Below, in pieces: positions 1 through 7,479 of a stretch of DNA of 29,860 bases (the first letter of the stretch is position 1; each line of letters begins with the position of its first letter). The notes under the pieces are model-generated. The model worked only from the letters and a program-made list of their open reading frames with translations, did no database searches and was not told where the DNA came from. Position numbers and translations under genes: made by a program. Source of the DNA: Lachnospiraceae bacterium (lineage in GTDB: Bacteria; Bacillota; Clostridia; Lachnospirales; Lachnospiraceae); contig VSNO01000036.1 of assembly GCA_009774375.1 (NCBI GenBank), positions 1 to 29,860 on the forward strand, read 5' to 3'.

Positions 1-12
1 AACAGCGTTAAA

Positions 13-45
13 GCTATAGGACGGTCAGAGACCGTCGCCTATAGC
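13..45. other. Strong imperfect inverted repeat (hairpin)
   Basis: GCTATAGG (13-20) pairs with CCTATAGC (38-45), and ACGGTC (21-26) pairs with GACCGT (30-35). That leaves a 3-nt loop and a 2-nt bulge (36-37). No T-tract follows directly (the next bases are ATACCTAATTTT), so it is not a textbook intrinsic terminator. It could end a gene lying to the left of the window or act as a bidirectional boundary. Confidence 0.5.
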
Positions 46-262
46 ATACCTAATTTTAAAATCGTTACAGATTAAGTCAAGGCAAAATCCAAATATAAGT
101 GGTGCAGACAATAAAAATATCTTAAATCTGTTGCAAAACCGTTCTAATAACACGAAAATAGACGGCAAAAGACGAAACTGGTAAATCGGACAAAACATTG
201 ATTTTACAATTGGACGACACAAGATGAAGCAGTACGAACAATGGTTTGTCAAGAAAAAATAC

Positions 263-291
263 TTGACACCTTATTTCTTTTGTAGTATTCT
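263..291 (+). promoter_or_regulatory. Vegetative promoter upstream of ylxM-ffh
   Basis: A perfect -35 box TTGACA (263-268) is separated by 17 bp from a -10 box TATTCT (286-291). Transcription should start near 298, leaving a leader of about 50 nt before the GTG start of ylxM at 346. The match is close to the consensus for the main sigma factor of Firmicutes. Confidence 0.8.
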
Positions 292-345
292 AATAAAGTC
301 GCGTGGCGTAACAGGGCGCGCTGGCATTCTGATGGAGGATAGGAT

Positions 346-702
346 GTGGAATCTGGTAATCTGGCAGCGAAAGAGGCTGTGATCGGACTTGAGGAACTTG
401 AATATAAGGGCATGCTCTATGATTTCTACGGGGAGCTGCTGACACAGCATCAGAAAAAAGTGTATGAGGATGCGGTCTTTAATGATCTGTCCCTGAGCGA
501 GATCGCAGATCAGCAGGGGATCAGCCGTCAGGGGGTGCATGATCTGATCAGGCGGTGTGACAGGATCCTTGCCGACTATGAGAACAAGCTTCATCTGGTG
601 GAAAAATTTTCGAGGATCAGGCACAATATCCAGCAGATCGACAGACTGACAGACGATGAGCAGATTAAACGATTGTCAAATGAGATTATAGAGGAGCTTT
701 GA
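346..702 (+). CDS. ylxM: YlxM, helix-turn-helix protein of the SRP operon
   Basis: This is a 118-residue protein of the UPF0122/YlxM family, encoded next to ffh across Firmicutes. In streptococci, family members bind SRP components and are thought to modulate SRP activity. The signature LYDFYGELL (about residues 23-31) is followed by a sigma-factor-like helix-turn-helix, LSLSEIADQQGISRQGVHDL (about 49-68), and a helical C-terminus. The start is GTG at 346: GGAGG (334-338) lies 7 nt upstream, an in-frame TAG (340-342) rules out an earlier start, and the nearby ATGs (332, 344) are in another frame. The stop lies 4 nt before ffh, so the two genes are surely co-transcribed. Confidence 0.93.
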   Translation: MESGNLAAKEAVIGLEELEYKGMLYDFYGELLTQHQKKVYEDAVFNDLSLSEIADQQGISRQGVHDLIRRCDRILADYENKLHLVEKFSRIRHNIQQIDRLTDDEQIKRLSNEIIEEL

Positions 703-706
703 TCGG

Positions 707-2062
707 ATGGCATTTGAGAGCTTAACAGACAAACTGCAGAATGTTTTCAAGAATTTAAGAAGCAAGGGACGGCTCACGGAAGCTGATGTGAAGGCTGCGC
801 TCAAGGAAGTGAAGATGGCTCTGCTGGAAGCAGACGTAAACTTCAAGGTTGTGAAGCAGTTCGTAAAGTCAGTGGAGGAGCGGGCGGTTGGATCCGATGT
901 CATGAACGGTCTGAATCCCGGGCAGATGGTGATCAAGATCGTCAATGAGGAAATGGTAGCCCTGATGGGTTCTGAGACGACAGAGCTCCAGCTGCAGCCG
1001 GGCAAGGCGACTACTGTGCTCATGATGTGCGGTCTGCAGGGTGCAGGTAAGACGACCGCGGCGGCAAAGATCGCCGGAAAACTGAAATTAAAGGGCAAGA
1101 AACCCCTGCTCGTCGCCTGTGATATCTACAGGCCGGCCGCGATCGAGCAGTTACATGTAAATGCGGACAAACAGCAGGTTGATTTTTTCTCAATGGGAAC
1201 GAGCCATAAGCCTGTGGATATCGTCAGGGCTGCGATGGAACATGCTGCAAAAAACAATAACAATGTCGTGATCATCGATACAGCCGGACGTTTGCACATT
1301 GACGAGGAGATGATGGCGGAACTGCAGGAGATCAAGGCAAATGTCGATGTGCATCAGACGCTTCTGGTCGTGGATGCCATGACGGGACAGGACGCCGTCA
1401 ATGTGGCGAAAGAGTTTGACGAGAAAGTGGGCGTCAGCGGAGTGATCCTCTCCAAGATGGATGGCGATACGCGGGGCGGTGCGGCGCTCTCCGTGAAGGC
1501 GGTCACCGGCAAGCCGATCCTTTTCGTGAGCACAGGCGAGAAGCTCACGGATATAGAGCAGTTCCATCCGGACAGAATGGCTAACCGCATATTGGGTATG
1601 GGTGATGTCCTCACGCTGATCGACAAGGTTGCGGAGGCAAACCTTGAGATGGATGCCGAGAAGGAAAAAGAGATGGCATCGCGTCTGAAAAAAGGTAAGT
1701 TCGACTTTGAGGATTACCTGGAAAGTATGAACCAGATGAAAAAACTTGGCGGCCTGTCAAGTATTCTGGGCATGATGCCCGGCATGGGGATCAAGGCAGG
1801 CGATATTGAGTCAGCGATCGATGACAGACAGCTTGCGCGCATGGAGGCGATCGTGTTGTCCATGACGCCGGCAGAACGCAAAGATCCAAAACTGCTGAAT
1901 CCAAGCCGAAAGCACAGGATCGCAAAAGGTGCAGGCGTGGATATCGCGGTAGTCAACCGCTTCATCAAGCAGTTTGAGCAGTCGCAGAAGATGATGAAGC
2001 AGCTCCCGGGAATGATGGGAGGTTTCGGCGGTAAAAAGGGGAGATTTAAACTTCCTTTTTAA
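707..2062 (+). CDS. ffh: Signal recognition particle GTPase Ffh
   Basis: Ffh is the protein subunit of the signal recognition particle. It binds signal sequences as they leave the ribosome, and with FtsY it delivers ribosomes to the Sec translocon. At 451 residues it has normal length. The helical N domain (about 1-90) is followed by the GTPase domain with P-loop GLQGAGKTT (109-117), a DIYRPAA motif and DTAGR (191-195). A Met-rich M domain from about residue 325 carries a GMMPGMG finger-loop-like stretch and the RNA-binding motif SRKHRIAKGAG (400-410). The ATG at 707 is preceded by GAGGAG (691-696) inside the end of ylxM. ftsY is not in the window. Confidence 0.98.
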   Translation: MAFESLTDKLQNVFKNLRSKGRLTEADVKAALKEVKMALLEADVNFKVVKQFVKSVEERAVGSDVMNGLNPGQMVIKIVNEEMVALMGSETTELQLQPGKATTVLMMCGLQGAGKTTAAAKIAGKLKLKGKKPLLVACDIYRPAAIEQLHVNADKQQVDFFSMGTSHKPVDIVRAAMEHAAKNNNNVVIIDTAGRLHIDEEMMAELQEIKANVDVHQTLLVVDAMTGQDAVNVAKEFDEKVGVSGVILSKMDGDTRGGAALSVKAVTGKPILFVSTGEKLTDIEQFHPDRMANRILGMGDVLTLIDKVAEANLEMDAEKEKEMASRLKKGKFDFEDYLESMNQMKKLGGLSSILGMMPGMGIKAGDIESAIDDRQLARMEAIVLSMTPAERKDPKLLNPSRKHRIAKGAGVDIAVVNRFIKQFEQSQKMMKQLPGMMGGFGGKKGRFKLPF

Positions 2063-2107
2063 TACATTATTATTAATATAAAAGAAAGATTTATGAGGTG
2101 AAGAAAA

Positions 2108-2353
2108 ATGGCAGTAAAGATCAGATTAAGAAGAATGGGTAAGAAGAAGGCTCCTGTTTATAGAATCATTGTAGCGGATTCAAGATCACCCAGAGACGGA
2201 AAGTTCATCGAGGAGATCGGAACATACAACCCGAACATGGATCCCAGCGAGTTCAAGGTGAACGAGGAGCTTGCTAAGAAATGGCTTTCAAACGGTGCAC
2301 AGCCGACAGAGGTAGTTGCGAAGATCTTCAAGGCGGCTGGTATCGAGAAATAA
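2108..2353 (+). CDS. rpsP: 30S ribosomal protein S16
   Basis: This is an 81-residue ribosomal protein S16, part of the 30S subunit body and needed for its assembly. The N-terminus matches the family start (KIRLRRMGKKKAPVYRI), followed by the conserved VADSRSPRDGKFIEEIG and GTYNP segments. A GAGGTG ribosome binding site (2095-2100) lies 7 nt before the ATG. The place between ffh and the KH-domain gene is the standard Firmicute order. Confidence 0.98.
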   Translation: MAVKIRLRRMGKKKAPVYRIIVADSRSPRDGKFIEEIGTYNPNMDPSEFKVNEELAKKWLSNGAQPTEVVAKIFKAAGIEK

Positions 2354-2382
2354 TGACTCTGACACTCTTGGAGGTGTGAATG

Positions 2383-2610
2383 ATGAAGGAGTTAGTCGAA
2401 GTAATAGCGAAGGCTTTAGTAGACAACCCCGATGAGGTAGTCGTTACAGAGAAGACGGAGGGTAAGAATATTACCGTGGAGCTTCATGTAGCCCCGGCCG
2501 ATATGGGGAAAGTCATTGGCAAACAGGGCAGGATCGCCAAAGCGATCCGTTCGGTTGTCAAGGCGGCATCTTCCAAAGACAATCTGAAGGTGGATGTTGA
2601 GATCGTGTGA
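2383..2610 (+). CDS. khpA: RNA-binding KH-domain protein KhpA
   Basis: This is a small (75-residue) single-KH-domain RNA-binding protein of the YlqC/KhpA family. In pneumococcus and relatives KhpA pairs with KhpB and affects cell division and elongation through RNA binding. The KH signature IGKQG (GXXG loop, residues 46-49) is followed by the helix RIAKAIRSVVKAA. Two ATGs stand in tandem (2380 and 2383). The second is chosen because GGAGGTG (2370-2376) is better spaced from it and the family usually begins MKELVE; starting at 2380 adds only one Met. Confidence 0.95.
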   Translation: MKELVEVIAKALVDNPDEVVVTEKTEGKNITVELHVAPADMGKVIGKQGRIAKAIRSVVKAASSKDNLKVDVEIV

Positions 2611-2631
2611 TCAAATGGGCATAGGGTGCGG

Positions 2632-2661
2632 ATCGAGCAGGGAAAGTCTTCCCTGCTCGAT
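2632..2661 (+). other. Perfect 13-bp hairpin between khpA and rimM
   Basis: ATCGAGCAGGGAA (2632-2644) is perfectly complementary to TTCCCTGCTCGAT (2649-2661), with loop AGTC. It begins 21 nt after the khpA stop and ends 38 nt before the rimM start. The bases that follow (TCATTGG) are not a T-tract, so it is not a standard terminator. It could be an RNA-processing or 3'-end stabilising structure, or a partial attenuator that sets a khpA:rimM ratio. Confidence 0.75.
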
Positions 2662-2699
2662 TCATTGGAACTGTTCGGAAATAAGGAACTGGAGGTCTC

Positions 2700-3209
2700 A
2701 TGGAAGATTTATTGCAGGTAGGCGCGATCACGCAGCCGCACGGTATCCACGGTGAGGTAAAGGTATTTCCAACTACAAATGACGTGAAGCGCTTCAAGAA
2801 ATTGAAGGAAGTGATCCTGGATACTGGCAGGGAACAAAAGGTCCTTGAAATAGAGGGCGTGAAGTTTTTTAAACAGTATGCCATTTTAAAATTCAAGGGT
2901 TATGACAATATCAATGATATAGAGAAATACAAGGGGAAACCCCTTCTGGTGACGCGGGAAAACGCGGTTAAGCTCGGACGGGATGAATATTTTATAGCGG
3001 ACCTGATCGGTATAGAGGTATATGACGAGGACGGAAAATACCTCGGAGTACTGCAGAAGGTGATAGAGACCGGGGCGAATGATGTGTATGAGGTGAAGTT
3101 TGAAGACGGCAGGGAAGTGCTTTTTCCGGCGATCAGGCAGTGTATCCTTGATGTGGACATGGAAAACAGGAAGATGAAGGTGCACATTATGGATGGTCTG
3201 CTGGATTAG
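2700..3209 (+). CDS. rimM: 16S rRNA processing protein RimM
   Basis: RimM is an assembly factor for the 30S subunit that binds ribosomal protein S19 and helps mature the 3' domain of 16S rRNA. The 169 residues contain the RimM barrel at the N-terminus (LLQVGAITQPHGIHGEVKV, about 4-22) and a PRC-barrel from about residue 95 (DEYFIADLIGIEVYDEDG). GGAGG (2691-2695) lies 4 nt before the ATG. It is followed after 11 nt by trmD, its usual partner. Confidence 0.97.
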   Translation: MEDLLQVGAITQPHGIHGEVKVFPTTNDVKRFKKLKEVILDTGREQKVLEIEGVKFFKQYAILKFKGYDNINDIEKYKGKPLLVTRENAVKLGRDEYFIADLIGIEVYDEDGKYLGVLQKVIETGANDVYEVKFEDGREVLFPAIRQCILDVDMENRKMKVHIMDGLLD

Positions 3210-3220
3210 GAGAGGAGTCA

Positions 3221-3961
3221 ATGTATTTTCATATTATGACGCTGTTCCCGGAGATGGTGCTCGGCGGGCTGCGTACCAGTATCATCGGAAGAGCGGAGGA
3301 AAAGGGCTGTATCTCCATAGAGGCAGTGAATATACGCGATCACACGACCGACAAGCATAAGAAAGTGGATGATTACACATACGGCGGCGGTGCGGGCATG
3401 CTGATGCAGGCGCAGCCTGTGTATGACTGCTGGAGAGCGCTTGACGAGAGGATCGCAGGACGAAAACAGGAACAGAACGTCCAGAAGACAAGAGTGATCT
3501 ATGTGACACCGCAGGGGGAGGTCTTCAGCCAGAGGAAAGCGGCGGAACTGTCGATGGAGGAGGATCTGATCTTTCTGTGCGGGCATTATGAAGGGATCGA
3601 CGAGAGAGTCCTTGACGAGATCGTGACGGACTATATATCGATCGGGGACTATGTGCTGACGGGGGGAGAGCTCCCGGCGATGGTGATGATCGATGCGATC
3701 GCGAGGCTTGTGCCGGGGGTGCTGAACAACGGAGAATCAGCACAGACAGAATCCCACGCGGACGGACTGCTGGAGTATCCGCAATACTCGCGCCCCGAGG
3801 TCTGGCATGAAAAGCGGGTGCCGGACGTGCTGCTGAGCGGCCATCACGCCAACATTGAAAAATGGCGGCTGGAGCAGGCTCTGAAAAGGACGAGGGAGAG
3901 AAGACCGGACATGTATGAGGCATATATCCGGGAACACCCGGTCAAACCGTCAAAAAAATAA
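3221..3961 (+). CDS. trmD: tRNA (guanine37-N1)-methyltransferase TrmD
   Basis: TrmD methylates N1 of G37 next to the anticodon using S-adenosylmethionine, which prevents +1 frameshifting. It is 246 residues, typical of this SPOUT (knotted) family. Visible motifs are GHYEGIDERV (121-130), the SAM-binding knot segment LTGGELPA (146-153) and the HADGLLEYPQYSRP region with the expected catalytic Asp at 181. A good ribosome binding site, AGGAG (3208-3212), overlaps the rimM stop, consistent with coupled translation. A 146-nt gap with its own likely promoter then separates it from rplS. Confidence 0.98.
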   Translation: MYFHIMTLFPEMVLGGLRTSIIGRAEEKGCISIEAVNIRDHTTDKHKKVDDYTYGGGAGMLMQAQPVYDCWRALDERIAGRKQEQNVQKTRVIYVTPQGEVFSQRKAAELSMEEDLIFLCGHYEGIDERVLDEIVTDYISIGDYVLTGGELPAMVMIDAIARLVPGVLNNGESAQTESHADGLLEYPQYSRPEVWHEKRVPDVLLSGHHANIEKWRLEQALKRTRERRPDMYEAYIREHPVKPSKK

Positions 3962-3980
3962 CGATTTGAAGAAAAAAGGC

Positions 3981-4009
3981 TTGCATTTATGCATTGTTTG
4001 TGGTAAATT
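3981..4009 (+). promoter_or_regulatory. Likely promoter of rplS
   Basis: A -35-like TTGCAT (3981-3986) and a -10-like TAAATT (4004-4009) are spaced by 17 bp, with an extended -10 TGG (4001-4003). A 12-bp palindrome, TGCAT-TT-ATGCA (3982-3993), overlaps the -35 and could be an operator. The resulting leader of about 90 nt before rplS is long enough for autogenous control, which is known for L19 leaders in other Firmicutes, but no specific leader fold was recognised. Confidence 0.5.
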
Positions 4010-4107
4010 ACTAATGTTGCGAATAAAGAGATGGTCCTCTGGTACGAGTCATGGGAAAGATGATGTGGAAGTATTAAGAACGTCGAAAGAATAAGGAGGC
4101 AGATCAA

Positions 4108-4455
4108 ATGAATGAGATTATCAGGGAAATCGAGAAGGAACAGTTAAAGGAGAAGGTTGACAGCTTCAGGGTTGGCGATACAGTGCGTGTTCACGGCAAG
4201 ATCAAAGAGGGAAACCGCGAGAGGATCCAGATCTTTGAGGGAACCGTATTAAAGATCCAGGGCGGCAGCAACAGAGAGACCTTTACTGTGAGAAAGATCT
4301 CAAATGGTGTCGGTGTAGAGAAGACATGGCCTATGCATTCTCCTAATGTGGAAAAAGTAGAGCTTGTGAGAGCTGGTAAGGTTCGCCGTGCGAAACTGAA
4401 CTACTTGAGAAACCGCGTTGGTAAGAAGGCTAAGGTTAAGGAACTGGTTAAATAA
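4108..4455 (+). CDS. rplS: 50S ribosomal protein L19
   Basis: L19 (115 residues) sits at the interface of the 30S and 50S subunits. The sequence has the family pattern: an N-terminal helix (NEIIREIEKEQ), FRVGDTVRVHGKIKEGNRER, QIFEGTV and, at the C-terminus, RAGKVRRAKLNYLRNRVGKKA. A consensus AAGGAGG (4093-4099) lies 8 nt before the ATG. It has its own likely promoter upstream and an intrinsic terminator directly downstream, so it can be expressed as a single gene in addition to any read-through from trmD. Confidence 0.98.
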   Translation: MNEIIREIEKEQLKEKVDSFRVGDTVRVHGKIKEGNRERIQIFEGTVLKIQGGSNRETFTVRKISNGVGVEKTWPMHSPNVEKVELVRAGKVRRAKLNYLRNRVGKKAKVKELVK

Positions 4456-4467
4456 TTGGTTTGCGTG

Positions 4468-4500
4468 GCGGAGCTTGGTGACGGGCTCCGCTTTTATTTT
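4468..4500 (+). terminator. Intrinsic terminator after rplS
   Basis: GCGGAGC (4468-4474) pairs with GCTCCGC (4485-4491) around a 10-nt loop, and TTTTATTTT (4492-4500) follows at once. It begins 12 nt after the rplS stop, so it marks the end of the ribosomal/SRP block. Confidence 0.9.
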
Positions 4501-4516
4501 GATTTATATTCGGTAC

Positions 4517-4545
4517 TTGCAATCGTATTACATATTGAGTATAAT
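4517..4545 (+). promoter_or_regulatory. Promoter of the lepB-rbgA operon
   Basis: TTGCAA (4517-4522) and a perfect TATAAT (4540-4545) are spaced by 17 bp, just after the rplS terminator. Transcription should start near 4552, about 75 nt before the first signal peptidase gene. No other equally clear promoter or terminator is seen downstream on this strand until past aat (27903). Confidence 0.8.
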
Positions 4546-4625
4546 AAACTGTGTATCTAAAGATTATTTAAGGTCTGTAGAAAAATAGCTCCTGCAGCGC
4601 TTTATTTCCTGGAAGGACATAATGG

Positions 4626-5207
4626 ATGGCTAGAAGAAAGGGATTGACGTTTTACCAGAAAAAGAAAAAACTGAATATTGTTGTGATCAAAGAGATCTTT
4701 AGCTGGTTTTTCTGGATATTTGCCTCGATGCTGCTCGCAGTCGTGCTCGTTTTCTGCATTGGAATGCAGACGAGTGTGATCGGGCCTTCGATGGAACCGA
4801 GTCTGTTCAATGGACAGAAAATATTTTTGAACAGACTGATCTATAAGGTGGCATCGCCGAGGGAGGGGGATGTGATCGTGTTCCTGCCGAATGGCAATGA
4901 GAAGTCCCATTATTACGTAAAGCGGGTGGTGGGCGTTCCGGGGGATACACTGTACATAAAAAATGGCCTGCTGTACGTAAATGATGAGGCTGTCGAGGAA
5001 TATTTCAACGACAGGATCGCAGAGCCGGGGCTTTTGGGAAGTGAAGTCACGCTTGGCGAGGACGAGTATTTTGTGATCGGCGATAACTGCAATAACAGCG
5101 AGGACAGCCGGTCTGCAAATATCGGTACAGTCAGGAAAAGCTATATCATAGGAAAAGCGTGGATGAAGCTTGCCGCAGGCGACAGTGAGTTAGGACTGAT
5201 CGAATGA
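4626..5207 (+). CDS. lepB: Type I signal peptidase (first copy)
   Basis: This membrane-bound serine protease cuts signal peptides from exported proteins. The 193-residue protein begins with a basic stretch, then one transmembrane helix (about 21-46). The catalytic serine motif SMEPS has Ser55, and the general base Lys99 lies in YYVKRVVGVPGD. The conserved GDN..NSEDSR box (about 152-162) completes the S26 family pattern. The ATG at 4626 is used because the ATG at 4622 meets a stop after three codons; GGAAGGA (4611-4617) is the ribosome binding site. This is the Gram-positive type, with one N-terminal anchor. A second, diverged copy lies on the other side of rbgA. Confidence 0.95.
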   Translation: MARRKGLTFYQKKKKLNIVVIKEIFSWFFWIFASMLLAVVLVFCIGMQTSVIGPSMEPSLFNGQKIFLNRLIYKVASPREGDVIVFLPNGNEKSHYYVKRVVGVPGDTLYIKNGLLYVNDEAVEEYFNDRIAEPGLLGSEVTLGEDEYFVIGDNCNNSEDSRSANIGTVRKSYIIGKAWMKLAAGDSELGLIE

Positions 5208-5239
5208 TCGGATCAAAAATAGAAAGGCATGAATGAATT

Positions 5240-6091
5240 ATGGCAAATTATCAATGGTATCCAGGGCATATGACCAAGGCAAAGCGGATGATGCAGGAGG
5301 ATATCAAGCTTGTCGACGTGGTGATCGAACTGGTGGACGCCAGGGCGCCGCTCAGCAGCCGGAATCCGGATATCGATGAGCTGGGAAAAAATAAATCAAG
5401 GATCATTCTTTTGAATAAATCGGATCTTGCAGATCCGATCAAGAATAAAGCATGGATGACATATTTTGCGGACAGGGGATCTCATGTGCTGGAGATCAAC
5501 GCAAAGACCGGCTCCGGGGTGAAATCGATCCAGGGTGTCGTGCAGGAAGCCTGCAGGGAGAAGATCGAGCGCGACAGGCGGAGGGGGATCCTGAACAGAC
5601 CTGTGCGTGCCATGGTGGTCGGGATCCCGAATGTCGGGAAATCCACTTTTATCAATTCCTTTGCGGGGCGGGCATGTGCCAAGACCGGAAATAAACCTGG
5701 AGTGACAAAGGGAAAACAGTGGATCCGGCTGAACAAAGGGCTTGAATTGCTGGATACGCCAGGTATCCTCTGGCCCAAATTTGAGGATCAGACGGTGGGG
5801 CTGCACCTTGCCATGATCGGTTCCATCAATGATGAGATCATGCATCTGGATGAGCTTGCGTATGATCTGATCCGTTTTTTGCGCGGAGAATATCCGGGCT
5901 TTCTGGAAAAAAGATATGATATAGAGATACCAGGGGAACAGGATGCCTATGATACGATCAAGTCAGTCTGCGTCAGCAAGAAATGCTATCTGAAAGGTGA
6001 GAAACTGGATATCATGAAAGCGTCTTCGATGATCGTGGATGATTTCAGGAATGGGAAAATAGGTAGAATAACATTGGAGATACCGGGATGA
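5240..6091 (+). CDS. rbgA: Ribosome biogenesis GTPase RbgA (YlqF)
   Basis: RbgA is a circularly permuted GTPase needed for late assembly of the 50S subunit, where it helps incorporate late proteins such as L16. In 283 residues the G4 motif NKSD (59-62) comes before the P-loop GIPNVGKST (128-136) and DTPG (172-175), which is the permuted order that defines the family. The N-terminus YQWYPGHMTKAKRMM is typical. A helical C-terminal domain follows. Its stop overlaps the next start by 4 nt (ATGA), suggesting coupling to the second signal peptidase gene. Confidence 0.97.
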   Translation: MANYQWYPGHMTKAKRMMQEDIKLVDVVIELVDARAPLSSRNPDIDELGKNKSRIILLNKSDLADPIKNKAWMTYFADRGSHVLEINAKTGSGVKSIQGVVQEACREKIERDRRRGILNRPVRAMVVGIPNVGKSTFINSFAGRACAKTGNKPGVTKGKQWIRLNKGLELLDTPGILWPKFEDQTVGLHLAMIGSINDEIMHLDELAYDLIRFLRGEYPGFLEKRYDIEIPGEQDAYDTIKSVCVSKKCYLKGEKLDIMKASSMIVDDFRNGKIGRITLEIPG

Positions 6092-6666
6092 TGGAAACAG
6101 AATTAATAGAAACAGGGGAAAATAAAATGAAGAGCGTATTGAAGGAAATACTGAGCATCAGCATCTATCTGCTGCTGGTATTTTGTGCCGCATATCTGAT
6201 CGTCACATATGTGGGACAGAGGACACAGGTAAGCGGGAGCAGCATGGAGACAACTTTGAGTGACGGGGATCACCTGATCGTCGATAAGATATCGTACCGT
6301 TTTGATGATCCGGAGCGGTTTGACATTATCGTATTTCCTTTTCAATATGATACGGATACTTACTATATCAAGCGGATCATCGGCATGCCGGGGGAGACTG
6401 TGCAGATCGATGAGAGCGGAAATATTTATATAGACGGCGAACTGCTGGAGGAGTCCTATGGACGGGAGGTTATCCAGAATCCGGGGAGGGCAGACGATCC
6501 GATCATGCTCGGTGAAGATGAATATTTTGTGATGGGCGACAATAGGAACAATAGTTCTGACAGCAGGGATCCCTCGGTCGGAAACATTCATCGCAGTGAT
6601 ATCATAGGCAGGGCATTTATCAGGATCTGGCCGCTGTCAGAGTTTGGTATCCTGAAACATCAATAG
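6088..6666 (+). CDS. lepB: Type I signal peptidase (second copy)
   Basis: This second S26 signal peptidase (192 residues from this start) has one transmembrane helix (about 22-42), catalytic Ser52 in GSSMETT, Lys95 in YYIKRIIGMPGE and the GDNRNNSSDSR box (about 151-161), so it should be active. Two starts are plausible. ATG 6088 overlaps the rbgA stop and has GGAG (6076-6079) upstream. ATG 6127 has AGGGGA (6114-6119) at good spacing and would give a 179-residue protein starting MKSVLKEIL. It differs clearly from the copy at 4626-5207, so the pair is not a recent duplication. Confidence 0.93.
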   Translation: MMETELIETGENKMKSVLKEILSISIYLLLVFCAAYLIVTYVGQRTQVSGSSMETTLSDGDHLIVDKISYRFDDPERFDIIVFPFQYDTDTYYIKRIIGMPGETVQIDESGNIYIDGELLEESYGREVIQNPGRADDPIMLGEDEYFVMGDNRNNSSDSRDPSVGNIHRSDIIGRAFIRIWPLSEFGILKHQ

Positions 6667-6687
6667 GGAACGAAAGGACATGGTTTT

Positions 6688-7464
6688 GTGGAAAAGAAAG
6701 CGGAAAAGAGAATAGAAGAGATCAAAAATGAATTTAAGGCAGCATGCGAAAGTGAGCTGCCTGTTTTTGTAGAAACATACGAAAAGGATCCGCGAAGCGG
6801 CGTACAGGCGCTTGTGGCGAAGGCGAGGAAGGGCATCGAGGCGCTTGAAAAGGAAAAGAAGCGCACAGAAGGTATGAAAAAGTACGAAAAGGAATATGCT
6901 TCTTATGGATATATCTGCGGGATCGACGAGGCCGGCAGAGGTCCGCTCGCAGGACCAGTGGTGGCGGGAGCCGTCATACTGCCAAAGGACAGCCAGATCC
7001 TGTATCTCAATGATTCCAAGCAGCTGAGCGAGCGAAAACGGGAAGAACTCTACGATGTCATCATGAGAGAGGCGGTCGCTGTGGGCATCGGATATGCATC
7101 GCACACGAGGATCGATGAGATCAATATCCTGCAGGCAACGTATGAGGCGATGCGCCAGGCGATCGGCAGTCTGAGTGTACAGCCGGATCTGCTGCTGAAC
7201 GATGCAGTCACGATTCCTGGGGTGGAGATCCGGCAGGTGCCGATCATCAAGGGTGATGCCAGGAGCGTGTCGATCGCTGCGGCGAGCATTGTCGCCAAGG
7301 TGACAAGGGACCGCCTGATGGTGGAGTATGACAAAACGTATCCGGAGTATCATTTTGCGGACAATAAGGGTTACGGGTCCGCTGTACATATCGAAGCGTT
7401 GAAAAAGCACGGGGCGACACCGATACACAGGAAGAGCTTTATCAAAAATTTTATTGAGGAATGA
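6688..7464 (+). CDS. rnhB: Ribonuclease HII
   Basis: RNase HII removes ribonucleotides misincorporated in DNA and RNA of RNA-DNA hybrids. The 258-residue protein has an N-terminal extension of about 70 residues before the catalytic core, like Bacillus RnhB. The four catalytic acids are present: Asp80 and Glu81 in GIDEAGRGPLAG, Asp172 (LLNDAV) and Asp190 (KGDARS), with the same 18-residue spacing as in E. coli. The core ends with VTRDRLM and an HKG-like DNKGYGSAVHI segment. GTG 6688 is used, since the ATG at 6680 is in another frame with an early stop; GAAAGGA (6672-6678) is the ribosome binding site. Confidence 0.96.
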   Translation: MEKKAEKRIEEIKNEFKAACESELPVFVETYEKDPRSGVQALVAKARKGIEALEKEKKRTEGMKKYEKEYASYGYICGIDEAGRGPLAGPVVAGAVILPKDSQILYLNDSKQLSERKREELYDVIMREAVAVGIGYASHTRIDEINILQATYEAMRQAIGSLSVQPDLLLNDAVTIPGVEIRQVPIIKGDARSVSIAAASIVAKVTRDRLMVEYDKTYPEYHFADNKGYGSAVHIEALKKHGATPIHRKSFIKNFIEE

Positions 7465-7479
7465 CTTGGAGGGAAGCTT

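Larger units (their letters stand above)
1..345. other. A+T-rich leader region without a supported gene
   Basis: This stretch holds one strong hairpin (13-45) and, near its end, the promoter (263-291) and ribosome binding site (334-338) for ylxM. Between about 46 and 262 the sequence is A+T-rich with no convincing coding potential on either strand. A 75-codon open frame on the minus strand (25-252) has no recognisable family, is rich in Phe, Cys and Ile, and is judged to be chance. Confidence 0.6.

Noticed and set aside
25..252. 75-codon open frame on the minus strand in the first 250 bases
   Set aside because: It has no family resemblance and an unusual composition (many Phe, Cys, Ile), and it lies in an A+T-rich non-coding stretch.
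6637..7428. 263-codon minus-strand open frame opposite rnhB
   Set aside because: rnhB is certain on the + strand; the antisense translation has no motif.
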